Positions 36,023 to 45,700 of a stretch of DNA of 64,000 nucleotides are shown here, in pieces (position 1 is the stretch's first letter; every line of letters starts with the position of its first letter). Origin of the DNA: TMED14 sp041179465 (lineage in GTDB: Bacteria; Bacteroidota; Bacteroidia; Flavobacteriales; Schleiferiaceae); the NCBI GenBank assembly GCA_041179465.1, contig JBEGTJ010000003.1, positions 3,456-67,455 of the forward strand. The letters are read 5' to 3'. The notes under the pieces are model-generated. The model made no database searches and had not been told where the DNA came from. It saw nothing but the letters and a program-made list of their open reading frames with translations. The translations under genes and the position numbers were made by a program.

Positions 36023-36030
36023 TAAATGTA
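36023..36030 (-). promoter_or_regulatory. -7-like box for the double glycosyltransferase
   Basis: TACATTTA (one mismatch from TAnnTTTG), then GCCC, then GTG 36018. It supports GTG as the true start. Confidence 0.5.
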
Positions 36031-36078
36031 CTGCGGCGGCGGCGTACCTTCGGGGGGAACAACCAACTCCCTGAAGCC

Positions 36079-36315
36079 ATGGCCATTCCCAAATTTCTCG
36101 TAGGCGACAACACCGACCACCCCGACAGCGTGTTTCTGATTCACACCGAGTACCCGCGGTTTGTCATGGATTTGGACACCGACGAAATCGAATGGCTCGA
36201 CGACGTCGACGGCGAAGACGAGGGCGACTTGACCGACGAAATGGCCAAGCTCTTGGGTGAGGCCCAGGCCTTTTACCAGCGCGAAGTCGACCGCTACGAA
36301 GACCTCGAAGATTAA
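36079..36315 (+). CDS. small acidic conserved protein
   Basis: A 78-residue protein, strongly acidic in its second half (DDVDGEDEGDL). Its first half, FLVGDNTDHPDSVFLIHTEYPRF with a following DEIEWLDD, matches a short protein I recognise from many flavobacteria, where it has no known function. No membrane segment or signal peptide is present, so it is cytoplasmic. A TACCTTCG box lies 26 bases upstream (36045-36052). The MATE gene begins 6 bases after its stop, so the two are probably co-transcribed. Confidence 0.75.
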   Translation: MAIPKFLVGDNTDHPDSVFLIHTEYPRFVMDLDTDEIEWLDDVDGEDEGDLTDEMAKLLGEAQAFYQREVDRYEDLED

Positions 36316-36321
36316 GCCATA

Positions 36322-37653
36322 ATGCGTTTCTGGAACCGACTCCAGTGGCGCCAAAACGCGCCGCTCGCCCTTCCTGTGGTCGCCGGTCAGGTGGGCCACA
36401 TTGCGGCGTCGGTCGCCGATTCGGTCATGGTAGGTCGGCTGGGCACGGTGCCGTTGGCGGCCGTATCGCTGGCCAACAGCATTCTCTCGGTTCCGCTCGT
36501 GTTTGGCATCGGAATGGCCTACGGACTCACGCCCTTGGTGGCCCATGCCCACGGCCAGCGCCGTTCCGCCAAGGGCCAGCAGCTCTTTAAGAATGCCCTT
36601 GCGGTCAACCTCGCGGCCGCGTTGCTGATGACCCTCATGGCCTTTGCGTTGGCCTGGGGAGCCGAGCAGACCGGCCAGGACCCCCGCGTGCTCGAGGCCT
36701 ACCGCCCTTATTTTCTGGTGGTTTCGCTCAGCTACATTCCCTTCATGCTCTTCATGGCCGGAAAGCAGTACCTCGAAGGCATGGGCGAAACCCAGATTCC
36801 GATGCGATTAAGTCTGATTGGCAACAGCCTGAACGTCGTACTCAATGCGCTCCTCATTTACGGCTGGTTGGGATTCCCTGAATGGGGCATGACCGGGGCC
36901 GGAATCGCCACCCTCATCGCCCGGCTGTACATGGCGGCAGGAATGTACTGGTTTTTAGTGCGCAAGGGCCGAATCAACGCCGAGGTGTGGACGGCCGCGC
37001 GCGTCACCGTGCACCGGGTATGGGCGCTGCTCAAGCTGGGCGTTCCGACCGGTTTTCAGTACATTTTTGAGGTGTCGGCCTTTGCGATTTCGGCCTGGAT
37101 TATCGGAACCTATGGGGCCACCGCCCTCGCCGCGCACCAGGTGGCCATCAGCCTGGCGAGCATCAGCTACATGGCGGCGACCGGGCTGGGTGCGGCCGCG
37201 ACGATTCGCATCGGGCAGTACTTGGGCCAGCGCGACCACCGCGCGGCGCGCGAGGCGGCGACGAGCCTCTTTGGCCTCACCGTGCTGTTCATGACCTTCA
37301 CGGGCTTGCTGTTTTTGGTAGGGCGCAACGTTTTTCCGTTCCTCTACACCGACAGTGCTGAGGTGGCCCAGCTCGCCGGCCAGCTCCTCGTGGTCGCCAC
37401 CCTGTTTCAAATTTCAGACGGCATGCAGGCCACGGCCCTGGGTGCGTTGCGCGGAATCCAGGACGTGAAAATGCCCACCCTGTTCACCTTTATCGCGTAC
37501 TACGTCTTTGCCCTTCCGCTGGAATGGGTCATCGGAACCTACTTCGACGGCGGCGCGGTGGGCGTTTGGATCGCCTTGGCGGTCGGACTCACCGTCGCGG
37601 CGGGCGCCATGACGGTTCGGTTTTACCAGCGGCTGGCGGTCCTGGCCAAGTAG
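36322..37653 (+). CDS. MATE family efflux transporter
   Basis: A 443-residue multidrug/toxin exporter of the MATE (NorM-like) family with about 12 membrane segments in two homologous halves. Family segments are VVAGQVGHIAASVADSVMVGRLG at the start of the first half, PMRLSLIGNSLNVVLNALLIYG, and in the second half AAHQVAISLASISYM and GAAATIRIGQYLGQ. It likely exports cationic compounds in exchange for Na+ or H+; substrates cannot be read from sequence. Its only same-strand partner is the small acidic protein upstream. Confidence 0.93.
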   Translation: MRFWNRLQWRQNAPLALPVVAGQVGHIAASVADSVMVGRLGTVPLAAVSLANSILSVPLVFGIGMAYGLTPLVAHAHGQRRSAKGQQLFKNALAVNLAAALLMTLMAFALAWGAEQTGQDPRVLEAYRPYFLVVSLSYIPFMLFMAGKQYLEGMGETQIPMRLSLIGNSLNVVLNALLIYGWLGFPEWGMTGAGIATLIARLYMAAGMYWFLVRKGRINAEVWTAARVTVHRVWALLKLGVPTGFQYIFEVSAFAISAWIIGTYGATALAAHQVAISLASISYMAATGLGAAATIRIGQYLGQRDHRAAREAATSLFGLTVLFMTFTGLLFLVGRNVFPFLYTDSAEVAQLAGQLLVVATLFQISDGMQATALGALRGIQDVKMPTLFTFIAYYVFALPLEWVIGTYFDGGAVGVWIALAVGLTVAAGAMTVRFYQRLAVLAK

Positions 37654-37675
37654 CGCGGGCTACGCGGCGGGCGCG

Positions 37676-38398
37676 TTAGCCCAATGCCAAGTATAGGCCT
37701 ACGGCGAAAAGGCCCACTGATACGGCTTGCTCCATGCGTTCAAGCCGAATCTTGGGCAAATACTGGCGGCCCAGGATGCTGCCGACGAGCGCCGGAATTC
37801 CCGCCGTCGCGAGAACCACGCCGTAGTCCGCCCAATTTAAGTTCGACCACTGCTGGGCGTACACGCTGATTCGCGTCAGGTCGACGCCCAGCGAAATTGC
37901 TACGGTACTTGCGACCAGCGCCTCTTTAGACAGACCGCTCCGCACCAAAAAGGCGCTGCGAAGGGCGCCCTGATTGCCGGTCAGTCCGCCCAAAAATCCG
38001 CTTAAAATGCCTCCTACGGGAAGGGCCTTGCTCGAAAACTGCCAACGCCGCACGGCGGGAATGAGCTCCAGCATTGCCAAAAGCATCAAAACCACCCCTA
38101 AAATTGGGGGCATAATGTCTGCGGCTCCGATTCGGTTGAGGAGCCACGAGCCCAGCCAAGCACTGACGACCGCTGGAAGTCCGAACCGCAGCAAAACGGC
38201 CCGCGGCGGACGCACCGGGAGGATCGCCACCTTGAACAGGTTGTTGGCGAGGTGCACCAATGCGGTCAGGCCAATGGCTACTTCGACGGGAGCCCAAAGG
38301 AGCAACAGGGGCGTGAGCAGGGTACCGAGTCCAAAACCCGTAAAAAAAGTGGCAAACGAAACGGCTAGTGCGGCGAAGGCAAGCAGGAGCAAGTCCAT
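37676..38398 (-). CDS. TauE/SafE family membrane exporter
   Basis: A 240-residue membrane protein of the TauE/SafE (UPF0721) family with about 7-8 hydrophobic segments. The first half has FFTGFGLGTLLTPLLLLW and the second half the matching GGILSGFLGGLTGNQGALRSAFL, the internal repeat typical of the family. Members export sulfite, sulfoacetate or other anions; the substrate is unknown here. It is the last of seven leftward genes starting at fbp, 2 bases after the response-regulator gene. Confidence 0.88.
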   Translation of the reverse strand: MDLLLLAFAALAVSFATFFTGFGLGTLLTPLLLLWAPVEVAIGLTALVHLANNLFKVAILPVRPPRAVLLRFGLPAVVSAWLGSWLLNRIGAADIMPPILGVVLMLLAMLELIPAVRRWQFSSKALPVGGILSGFLGGLTGNQGALRSAFLVRSGLSKEALVASTVAISLGVDLTRISVYAQQWSNLNWADYGVVLATAGIPALVGSILGRQYLPKIRLERMEQAVSVGLFAVGLYLALG

Positions 38399-38400
38399 GG

Positions 38401-39546
38401 CTACGCGTAGCGTTCCGCGTCGGCTCCGCTAATGGGGCTTCCGCCCAAGATGTGCAGGCGCTCGACCACGTTGCGCAGCTGGCGGACGTTGCCGGTCCAG
38501 TCCATTTGCTGCAGGTAGGCCAGCGCTTCGGGCGAAATGCGCTTGGCGGACCCTTCGAGCTGACCCAGAAAGTGCTCCACCAAAAGGGGAATGTCGTCGC
38601 GGCGGTCGTTGAGCGACGGCACCTCCACCACGATTACGCTCAAGCGGTGGTACAGGTCCTCACGAAAGCGGCCTGCGGCGATCTCGGCCTTCAGGTCTTT
38701 GTTGGTGGCGGCGAGCACCCGCACGTTTACCGAAATGGACTTGCCGCTGCCCACCGGGGTAATGCAGTTTTCTTGCAGGGCGCGCAGCACTTTGGCCTGC
38801 GCTGACAAGCTCATGTCGCCGATTTCGTCGAGAAAAAGGGTTCCGCCGTCGGCCAGCTCAAACTGGCCCTTGCGGTCCTTGATGGCGCTGGTGAACGAGC
38901 CCTTAACGTGCCCAAAAAGCTCGGATTCAATAAGTTCAGACGGAATCGCCGCGCAGTTCACCTCAATGAAGGCCTGGCGCGATCGGGCCGAAAGCTGGTG
39001 AATTTGGTTGGCGACGATCTCTTTGCCGCTGCCGTTGGGTCCGGTAATGAGCACTCGGGCGTCGGTCGGAGCCACTTTTTCGACCACCTCGCGCACCTGC
39101 TCGAGGGCAGCCGATTCGCCGACCATTTCAAACTTCTTGTCTACTTTTTTGCGAAGACGCTGGTTTTCGGCGACCAGTTTTTTGCGGTCCAAGGCCTGGC
39201 GAATCGTCGTGATCAGGCGGTTGAGGTCGGGGGGCTTGGCAATGTAGTCGTAGGCGCCGCTGCGGATGCAGCCAACCGCCGTGTCCAGGTCGCCGTGGCC
39301 GCTGATCATCACAAACGGCGTGTCGCCGTAGTGCTTCATGGCGTGGGCCAGCACTTCAAGGCCGTCGCGCTTGGGCATCTTGATGTCGCAGAGCACCAGG
39401 TCGTAGCTCGACGCCTCCAGGGCCGCAATCGCTTGGTCGCCGTCTTCGGCTTCGTCGATTTCGTGCTTCGGATCTTCGTTCAGCAAGATGTTTCGCAGTA
39501 CGTTGCGAATCGCTTTCTCGTCTTCTACCAGCAGTATGCGCGCCAT
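38401..39546 (-). CDS. AAA+ response regulator (NtrC-like, no DNA-binding domain)
   Basis: A 381-residue protein. Receiver domain: residues 1-120, with Asp54 as phosphorylation site and Lys104 conserved. AAA+ domain: about 140-370, with Walker A GPNGSGKE at 169-176, Walker B GGTLFLDEIGDM and the arginine finger region GRFREDLYHRL. The loop that contacts sigma-54 is GSFTSA (216-221) instead of GAFTGA, and the protein ends right after the AAA+ lid (ISGADAERYA) with no Fis-type helix-turn-helix. I have seen this layout in flavobacteria. The target is unknown. It overlaps the end of ppx by 22 bases. Confidence 0.85.
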   Translation of the reverse strand: MARILLVEDEKAIRNVLRNILLNEDPKHEIDEAEDGDQAIAALEASSYDLVLCDIKMPKRDGLEVLAHAMKHYGDTPFVMISGHGDLDTAVGCIRSGAYDYIAKPPDLNRLITTIRQALDRKKLVAENQRLRKKVDKKFEMVGESAALEQVREVVEKVAPTDARVLITGPNGSGKEIVANQIHQLSARSRQAFIEVNCAAIPSELIESELFGHVKGSFTSAIKDRKGQFELADGGTLFLDEIGDMSLSAQAKVLRALQENCITPVGSGKSISVNVRVLAATNKDLKAEIAAGRFREDLYHRLSVIVVEVPSLNDRRDDIPLLVEHFLGQLEGSAKRISPEALAYLQQMDWTGNVRQLRNVVERLHILGGSPISGADAERYA

Positions 39547-40478
39547 GGGCTTTGGGGGTCTTGAATGCTGCTCCACACACCTTCTTTCAAGGCGTAGCCG
39601 CTTAGGAGCATGCGGCGGGCATTAAGTCGGGCCAAAACTAGGTCAATTTGCCGCGCACTCAAGTGCAGCGTTTCGGCCCGCATGGCGAGCATGCCAGGCA
39701 TCAAAAGTCGTGCCTCGGTCGTGGCGGACTGCACCGCCTTCGAAGTCGCGTCCCATTGGCGAAGGTCAAATTCCGCACGCGCTTGACCGAGTTCCAGTTC
39801 GGCCCGACCGTTGCGCCGCGCCATTACGTTGAACAGGGTGTCGAACGAACCGCTCGACCCCAGCAGCAGCGCACAAGGATGGGCTGATAAGGCCGTCCAA
39901 AGCGGTTCGAGTTCGCGGTCGAGGTAGGCGTCGAGGGCGGACCATTCCGCGGGGGTAGGTGGGTCGCTGGGCAGGAAGCGCTCGAACAGCCGGGTCACCC
40001 CCAGGGCAAAACTGGCCGCCCAGAGGGTGCGCCCCGCTTCGCAGAGGATGAATTCGGTGCTCCCGCCGCCGATGTCCATGATGAGGTGGCGCTCGCTCAG
40101 CTCGGGCCACGCCTGGCGAACGCCTGCGGCGATGAACGCGGCCTCTTGGTCTCCGTCGATCACGTTCACGGGTTGCCCCGTTTCGCGCTCGATGCGGGCT
40201 GCGAGCTCGGCTCCGTTGGCGGTAGAGCGCATGGCCGAGGTGGCAAAAGCGAAGCTCCGCGCCGCGCCGTAGGCGCGGGCGCTCCGCACGTGCTGGGCGA
40301 CGGCTTCGACCGCCCGCTGGGCGGCCTCGGGCGTAATGACGCCGTCGCGCAACCCGCCGGCGCCCAGGCGAACCGCCACCTTGTCGCTGAACACGAGGGC
40401 GCCGTCGGCGCTCCGCACCAAAAGATTGAACGTATTCGTTCCGAGGTCCAGAATGGCGGTGCGCCCCTGCGAACTCAT
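39525..40478 (-). CDS. exopolyphosphatase / pppGpp phosphohydrolase family
   Basis: A 317-residue Ppx/GppA protein with the ASKHA fold. The phosphate loops are LDLGTNTFNLLV at the N-terminus and MDIGGGSTEFILC in the middle; ATSAMRSTANG and VIDGDQEA are also typical. It lacks the C-terminal HD-like domain of E. coli Ppx, as short Bacteroidota members do. It may degrade polyphosphate or pppGpp; sequence does not decide. It overlaps the response regulator gene and lies 4 bases after the ABC permease gene, in a tight leftward run. Confidence 0.87.
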   Translation of the reverse strand: MSSQGRTAILDLGTNTFNLLVRSADGALVFSDKVAVRLGAGGLRDGVITPEAAQRAVEAVAQHVRSARAYGAARSFAFATSAMRSTANGAELAARIERETGQPVNVIDGDQEAAFIAAGVRQAWPELSERHLIMDIGGGSTEFILCEAGRTLWAASFALGVTRLFERFLPSDPPTPAEWSALDAYLDRELEPLWTALSAHPCALLLGSSGSFDTLFNVMARRNGRAELELGQARAEFDLRQWDATSKAVQSATTEARLLMPGMLAMRAETLHLSARQIDLVLARLNARRMLLSGYALKEGVWSSIQDPQSPWRAYCW

Positions 40479-40482
40479 GCGG

Positions 40483-41802
40483 TTAGGGCTTCATGCGAAT
40501 CCACTTCCACAGGTCGGCATACGTCGGCTTTTTGCCGTAGCTCAAAATTCCGACGCGGTAAATCCGCCCGGCCAGCCACACGGTGCCCAAAAAGCCCAGC
40601 ACCATGAACGTCATGCTCGCGGCGATTTGGTACCAGGGCACCCCAAACGGAATGCGAATCATCATCGCAATCGGCGCCGAAAACGGAATCATCGACAGCG
40701 CCACGGCGACCGGCCCGTTGGGGTTTTCGATGATGCTCGTCGACAAAATAAAGGTCAGCACCAGCGGAAGCGTCAGCGGAATCATGAACTGCTGCGTGTC
40801 GGTTTCGCTGTCGACGGCCGCGCCCACGGCGGCAAACAGCGCGCCATAAAACAGGTATCCCGAGAGAAAGTAAAAAAGGAACATTCCGATCAATCCGGGG
40901 AGGTTGAGGCTCTCGAGCGTGCCCAGGGCGGCCTGGATTCCGTCGAGTTCGGGAGCCGCTTGCCCCGCCGCTCCCAAGGCGGCGACCTGCTCGGGGTCGG
41001 GCGACAGCAGTCCGAGGGCGCCCACCGCCGTCGAGGCCGCGGCCGTCAGGGCAATCCAGATGGCGAACTGCAGCAGTCCGACGCTGGCGATGCCCAAGAT
41101 CTTGCCCAGCATCAATTGGGCGGGCTTCACGCTGGTCACCAGCACCTCGACGATGCGCGAGGTTTTCTCCTCAATCACGCCGCGCATGATTTGGGCGGCA
41201 TACAAAAACGTGAAGAGGTAGATCATGATTCCGGCAAAAAAACCAATGCCCGACTTGATTTCGGCGCCCGAGGCTTCGCTGCCCTCCTCGCTGAGCTCGA
41301 AGGCCTCAATCACGGCCTCTGATTTGGCTTGGGTTACCAGAGCGGGGTCGACGCCAAAGTGCCGCAACTTGCCTTCGTAGGCGTAGCGTTCCAGCAGGCC
41401 CTCGAGCTCGCTCGCCATGCCCAGCGGCGCCGTGGTTTCGGTGTAGAGTTTGGCGTTTTTCAGGCTGAACTCGGGGTCGTTGTTGACCGATTCGGGAACG
41501 TAGAGCAGGCCGTCGACGTCGTCGCGCTCGCGAACCAGCGCCAAGGCCTGTTCCTCGGTGACCTCTTTGGGGTCAAAGTAGGCGAGTTGGGCGCCTTCGA
41601 CGGTGGGGGTGCCTGGCAGCACGTAGCTGTGGTCGACGACGATGAGGTTGAGGTCTTCGGCTTCGCTCGACATTGCGATGAGGGTGGGAGCGACCATGAG
41701 CCCGACGAACAGCACCGGGCCGAGCACGGTCATGACCAAGAAGCTCTTTTTGCGCACGCGCGTGGTGATTTCGCGCTGGGCGACGAGTAAAAACGGTTTC
41801 AT
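40483..41802 (-). CDS. ABC-2 type transporter permease
   Basis: A 439-residue permease. One membrane segment near the N-terminus (about 20-44) is followed by a large extracytoplasmic domain (about 45-180) and six or so further segments, the NatB/ABC-2 layout. The segment MRGVIEEKTSRIVEVLVTSVKPAQLMLGKILG is diagnostic. It works with the ATPase encoded just upstream (start overlaps the ATPase stop by 4 bases). Export of sodium or an unknown compound is possible; the substrate is not known. Confidence 0.9.
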   Translation of the reverse strand: MKPFLLVAQREITTRVRKKSFLVMTVLGPVLFVGLMVAPTLIAMSSEAEDLNLIVVDHSYVLPGTPTVEGAQLAYFDPKEVTEEQALALVRERDDVDGLLYVPESVNNDPEFSLKNAKLYTETTAPLGMASELEGLLERYAYEGKLRHFGVDPALVTQAKSEAVIEAFELSEEGSEASGAEIKSGIGFFAGIMIYLFTFLYAAQIMRGVIEEKTSRIVEVLVTSVKPAQLMLGKILGIASVGLLQFAIWIALTAAASTAVGALGLLSPDPEQVAALGAAGQAAPELDGIQAALGTLESLNLPGLIGMFLFYFLSGYLFYGALFAAVGAAVDSETDTQQFMIPLTLPLVLTFILSTSIIENPNGPVAVALSMIPFSAPIAMMIRIPFGVPWYQIAASMTFMVLGFLGTVWLAGRIYRVGILSYGKKPTYADLWKWIRMKP

Positions 41803-42710
41803 GCGCCTTGAACGGTTTGGACAAACAAATCGTGGATGCTGGGCACCACTTCTTCAAATTGGTATACGTTGACGTGCGGAGCAAGGGCCGCCAGCAGCCG
41901 CGACGCGTCGTCGATCCCCGCGCGGAACCGGGCGGCAACGATGCCCTGGCCCTCTCGGCGGTGGTCCGAGAGTTCGACGCCTTCGGGAAGAACGAGGTCC
42001 TGGAGGTCCGCGCTGCGGTAGCGCAGCACAAATTGGCCCGAGCGGTGGCGGTCTTTGAGTTCCTGAATGCTTCCGTGAAGCACGTTTTGGCCTTGGTTGA
42101 CCAGGGCGATGTGGCTGCAGAGCTCCTCGACGCTTTCCATGCGGTGGGTCGAAAAGATCAGGGTGCGGCCTTCGCGGTTGAGGCGCAGCATTTCTTCGCG
42201 GATCAGCTGGGCGTTAATGGGGTCAAATCCCGAGAAGGGTTCGTCAAAGATGAGCAGTTCGGGCTCGTGCAGCACCGTGGTGATGAACTGGACTTTTTGC
42301 GCCATGCCCTTAGAAAGGTCGCTGACTTTTTTGTCCCACCAGCTCTGGAGTTCCCAGCGCTCAAACCAGCTGCGCAGCCGCTGCTTGGCGTCGGCAGAAG
42401 AGAGTCCGCGCAGCTGCGCCAGGTACATGGCCTGCTCGCCGACCTTCATGCTTTTGTAGAGTCCGCGCTCCTCGGGCAAGTACCCAATGCGCCGCGTGGC
42501 GTCGGCGTCCAGCGGGCGGCCGAAGAGCATGAGTTCGCCCTCGTCGGGCGCCAAAATGCGGTTCGCGATGCGAATAAACGTGGTTTTTCCGGCGCCGTTG
42601 GGTCCGAGGAGGCCAAAAAGGCTTCCCTGCGGAATCTCCATGTCGAGGCCGCGCAGTGCGTGGTGCGAGGCGTAGCGCTTGTGCAGGCCAGAGGCAGTTA
42701 GGGCGTTCAT
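41799..42710 (-). CDS. ABC transporter ATP-binding protein
   Basis: A 303-residue ABC ATPase. Walker A GPNGAGKTT, signature LSKGMAQK (a variant of LSGGQ), Walker B LLIFDEPFSGFDP, and switch His in IFSTHRMES are in order; the C-terminal 80 residues form the DUF4162-like tail of the drug/Na+ exporter branch. Partner of the ABC-2 permease. It begins 15 bases after mfd; a 10-base direct repeat (TGCTAGTTGC at 42710-42719 and 42724-42733) covers the mfd stop and its own start. Confidence 0.93.
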   Translation of the reverse strand: MNALTASGLHKRYASHHALRGLDMEIPQGSLFGLLGPNGAGKTTFIRIANRILAPDEGELMLFGRPLDADATRRIGYLPEERGLYKSMKVGEQAMYLAQLRGLSSADAKQRLRSWFERWELQSWWDKKVSDLSKGMAQKVQFITTVLHEPELLIFDEPFSGFDPINAQLIREEMLRLNREGRTLIFSTHRMESVEELCSHIALVNQGQNVLHGSIQELKDRHRSGQFVLRYRSADLQDLVLPEGVELSDHRREGQGIVAARFRAGIDDASRLLAALAPHVNVYQFEEVVPSIHDLFVQTVQGA

Positions 42711-42725
42711 GCTAGTTGCGGATTG

Positions 42726-45700
42726 CTAGTTGCTCGTTTCGAGTTGCGGTGCGGACCATGAGGTGAGCAATCCGATGGCTTCTTCCACCGTGCGCACCTG
42801 ATCGACGACGAGGTAGCTGCGCTGGTCTTTTTGCTTCATTTGAAAGCGCTGCGGATTGCGCTGAAGGTCCCGCAAAAACTGGCCCAAAACGTGTTCCGGT
42901 ATGCGGAACTGCGCGTCGTCGGGGAAGTAGGCCATGAGTTTGCCGGACTTGATGCGGACTTTTTCCATGCCCATGGACTGGCCCAGCCAGCGAATGTGGA
43001 GCGAGCGCAGCAGGTTTTCGGCCGCCAAAGGCAAGGCTCCGAACCGGTCAACCAAGCCAAGTCGGTAGGCCTCAAGGGCTTCGGGGCCCGTTAGGGCGTC
43101 GAGCTCGCGGTAGATGCGCAGGCGTTCTTCGACCGAGTTGACGTAGGCGTCGGGCAGCAGAAGTTCCCAGTCGGTGTCGAGCTGGCACTCGCGAGTGGAC
43201 GACCAACCGCCGCGCTGGTCCTCGTAGAGTTCTTTGAATTCGGACTGCTTGAGTTCGTCGACGGCTTCGGCCAAGAGCTTCTGGTAGGTTTCAAAGCCCA
43301 AGTCGTTGATGAAGCCCGACTGTTCCGCCCCCAAAAGGTCGCCGGCGCCCCGAATTTCGAGGTCGCGAAGGGCGATTTTGAATCCCGATCCAAGGTCGCT
43401 AAACTGCTCAAGCGCTTGCAGTCGTTTGCGGGCTTCTTCGGGCAGTCCGCCCAAGGGGGGCGACACGAGGTAGCAAAAGGCCTTGCGGTTGCTGCGGCCG
43501 ACGCGTCCGCGCATCTGGTGCAGGTCGCTCAGGCCAAACATGTGCGCGTCGAGAATGATGATGGTGTTGGCGTTGGGCACGTCGAGGCCGTTTTCGACAA
43601 TCGTGGTGCTCACCAGCACGTCAAAGCGGGCCTCCATGAATCCGAGGATCAGGTCCTCCATCTCGTGGCCGTTCATCTGGCCGTGGCCGGTGGCGATGCG
43701 CGCGTCGGGCACCAAGCGCTGCAGGAGTCCCGCGACTTCGCTCAGGTTTTGGATGCGGTTGTTGATGACGTACACCTGGCCGCCGCGGCTGAGTTCGTAG
43801 GCGATGGCGTCGCGCAGGCGCTCTTCGTTGAACCCAATCAGGTAGGTGTCGACGGGCTGGCGGTTGGGGGGCGGAGTCGTCATCACGCTCAGGTCCCGCG
43901 CCGACATCAGCGAGAACTGCAGGGTGCGCGGAATCGGCGTCGCCGACAAAGTCAAGGTGTCGATGTTGGCCTTGAGGTTTTTGAGCATGTCCTTGGCGTT
44001 GACGCCGAACTTCTGTTCTTCGTCGACGATCATCAGGCCAAGGTCTTTGAACTTCAAGTCTTTGCCAAGGATTCGGTGGGTGCCAATTAGGACGTCGATT
44101 CGGCCGTTCTCGAGGTCTGCCAGGACTGCTTTGGCCTCTTTGGCGCTGCGCGACCGGTTGAGGTAGTCGACGCGGGCGGGCAAGCCTTTTAAGCGCTTGG
44201 TAAACGTTTGGTAATGCTGGAAGGCCAGGAGGGTGGTCGGAACCAGCACGGCCACCTGCTTGCTGTCGGCCACTGCCTTGAAGGCGGCGCGCACGGCGAT
44301 TTCGGTTTTTCCGAAGCCCACGTCGCCGCAGATCAGGCGGTCCATGGGAATCACCGATTCCATGTCGGCCTTGACGTCGGCGGTGGCCTTCATTTGGTCC
44401 GGCGTGTCTTCGTAGGCAAACGAGGCTTCGAGCTCGTGCTGCAGGTAGCTGTCGGGGCTGTAGGCAAAGCCTTTGGCCTCGCGGCGCTTCGCATAGAGCT
44501 TGATGAGGTCAAAGGCCACCTCTTTGACGCGGCGCTTGGTTTTGTTTTTGGCGTTTTGCCACGCCGGCGAGCCCAGCTTGCTCAGCGAGGGTTCGGTGCC
44601 TTCTTTGGTGGCGTAGGGCGCGATTTTGTGCAGGCTGTGGATGCTCACGTAAAGCACGTCGCTGTCGCGGTACACGAGCTTAATGGCCTCCTGCTTGACG
44701 CCGCCCACGTCGATTTTTTGAAGTCCGCCAAACTTGCCAATTCCGTGGTCGATGTGGGCCACAAAGTCGCCGACCTGCAGGGAATTCAGCTCCTTGAGGG
44801 TGAGGGCCTGGGCCTGCTCGTGCTGGTCCCGAATGGTGAAGCGCTGGTAGCGTTCAAAGAGGTCGTGGTCGACGTAGGCGACCAGACCGGCGGCGGGGTC
44901 CTCCCAGCCGCGGTGCAGCGCCCCGTCAATCCAGTTTATTTCGAGGTCCTCGTTCAGGTCCTGCAAAATCGCCTGAAGGCGGTCGCGCTGGCTGCTTTGT
45001 CCGCACATAATCCACAGCGCTCGGTTGCCTTGGCGGTGGCCGTCTAGGGTTTGGGCCAGCAGGTCAAATTTCTTGGCAAACGCGGGCTGAGCGAGGGTGC
45101 CCCACGAGGCGGAATCGCTCGGCGCCCCGTCCACGGCGAGGCCCCGCCCTGCGAGCTCGCGTTCCCATTCGGCGCCGCGCAGGTAGAGTTCGTGCGGCTC
45201 CAGCCGGCGCACCACGCTGTGCAGTCCGACAAAGGCTTCTTCGGCGAGGCGGTAGATTCGGTCGAGCTTCTCGAGGGCTACCTCGGGGCGTTCCACCCAC
45301 AGCAGCGCTTGGGGTCCTGCGTAAGCGCTGAGCGACTCGCGGCGTTCGGCGCTGGTCTTGTCTTCGACGTTGGGAACCAGCGTCATGCGTTCCACCCGCT
45401 CCAGCGTGAGCTGGTCGACGACGTCAAACGTGCGAATGCTCTCTACTTCAGAACCAAAAAACTCCAAGCGGTGCGGTTCCGGGTGGGCGAACGAGAACAC
45501 GTCGACGATTCCGCCCCGAACCGAGAACTGGCCGGGCTTTTCGACAAAGTCCACGCGCTCAAAGTGCAGTTCAAAGAGGTACTCGTTCAAAAAACCCACG
45601 TCGAGGCGGGCGCCCACGGCAACCTCCATGCTCCGGGCGTCGAGTTGCCCGCGCGTGATGACTTTTTCGGCCAGGGCCTCGGGGTAGGTGACCACGAGCA

